Assembly: GCF_041146395.1 (NCBI RefSeq)
Contig: NC_091009.1
Coordinates: forward strand, 969,501 to 1,033,500
Source: Eulemur rufifrons
Lineage: Eukaryota > Chordata > Mammalia > Primates > Lemuridae
DNA length: 64,000 bases
Direction of reading: 5' to 3'
This document shows, piece by piece, positions 63,430 to 64,000 of the stretch. A program made the position numbers and the translations under genes. The stretch's first letter is position 1. Every line of letters begins with the position of its first letter. Below the pieces are notes generated by a model that saw nothing but the letters and a program-made list of their open reading frames with translations, made no database searches and was not told where the DNA came from.

Positions 63430-64000
63430 CTAAACTTCATCCTTAACCCTAACCATAATCCTAACCCTAAATCTAATTCTCAGACTTCTTGCTTTCTTAG
63501 AGTATAGAAAGCCTGCAATCCTCCCATGCCATGCGTGAAAGGAGGCTCTACCACTGTGTCCTGCATGAAACCCACGGGCCCATACCCAGAGTGTGATAGA
63601 GTGGGTTCCCGGGTACAATCCCAGCCCCCTAAACTCCCCCCGCCCGCCTAATGCAGACAGGGCCCGTGCGCTAAGCATAAACAATACCTTTAACAGATAA
63701 CCCTAACCCTGAACATAACACCCAACCCTGTTCCTATTTCTCCCCTTAACACGTAAACCTCACCGTGCGCCTAACTTTAACCTCTTATCCTAACGTTAAT
63801 GCATAACCCATTTCCTGAGAACAACCCCTATCCCATAATTCTAACCCTATCTCCTAGTCATCACTGTGACACCTAATCCCTAACCCTAATTCTAAACCGC
63901 TAACCCTAACTCTAACCCTACATACAACCCTAACACTGATAGTAACCCTTACATCTAACCCCAACGCTATGCCTAACAAAAACCCTAACCCTTGACCCTA

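Larger units (their letters stand above)
45822..64000 (-). repeat. Degenerate telomere-like higher-order repeat block, CCCTAA on + strand (right)
   Basis: The same family and orientation as 1-7331. Core modules lie near 45895-45940 (3' end of an A only), 46465-46660 (B), 47850-48060 (A), 48560-48760 (B), 49645-49830 (B), 50660-50830 (A), 51350-51550 (B), 52320-52500 (A), 53030-53220 (B), 56250-56455 (B), 58075-58270 (B), 59035-59220 (A), 59740-59940 (B), 61610-61820 (B) and 63475-63680 (B). The stretch from 58295 is near-identical to 3524 onward. It shows no gene and runs off the window. Confidence 0.94.

Overview
The window looks like repeat-dense, probably subtelomeric or heterochromatic DNA from a placental mammal. 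Two signals support this: a full-length LINE-1 of eutherian architecture, and tens of kilobases of degenerate vertebrate-type telomeric hexamer (TTAGGG/CCCTAA). I cannot name the species. I see no host protein-coding gene, tRNA, rRNA or CRISPR array. The only convincing coding sequences are L1 ORF1 and ORF2.

Layout: (1) 1-7331 and 14905-16030 are degenerate telomere-like DNA with CCCTAA on the + strand. It is interspersed with a recurrent ~190-200 bp non-telomeric core module and arranged in higher-order repeats of about 3.52 kb and 1.87 kb. (2) 7345-14891 is a + strand L1 flanked by a perfect 13-bp target-site duplication. Its 5' UTR carries 71-bp tandem promoter-like units, ORF1 (334 aa) and ORF2 (1292 aa) are both open, and a G-rich 3' UTR ends in a pure A tail. 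(3) 16031-24325 is an unrelated tandem satellite of ~93-bp monomers. Monomer types cycle in threes (~280 bp), and this pattern is nested in a ~2.69 kb higher-order repeat. (4) 24326-34914 is the same satellite inverted. (5) 34915-45819 is the telomere-like DNA inverted (TTAGGG on +). (6) At about 45820 the orientation flips head-to-head back to CCCTAA, which continues to 64000.

Parts 1-5 form a large imperfect palindrome (about 3.2-24.3 kb against 27.2-43.9 kb) with an asymmetric ~2.9 kb satellite spacer. Matching positions in the satellite arms add to 51052, or to 50945 outside one 107-bp indel. The L1 lies in the left arm only. The right arm keeps the undisturbed target site at 39730-39742, so insertion post-dates the inverted duplication or the last conversion of that site. 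The most unusual content is this nested architecture (telomere-like repeats around a trimer-phased satellite in a palindrome, beside a telomere-fusion-like flip) together with a young-looking L1 whose promoter is built from exact 71-bp units.
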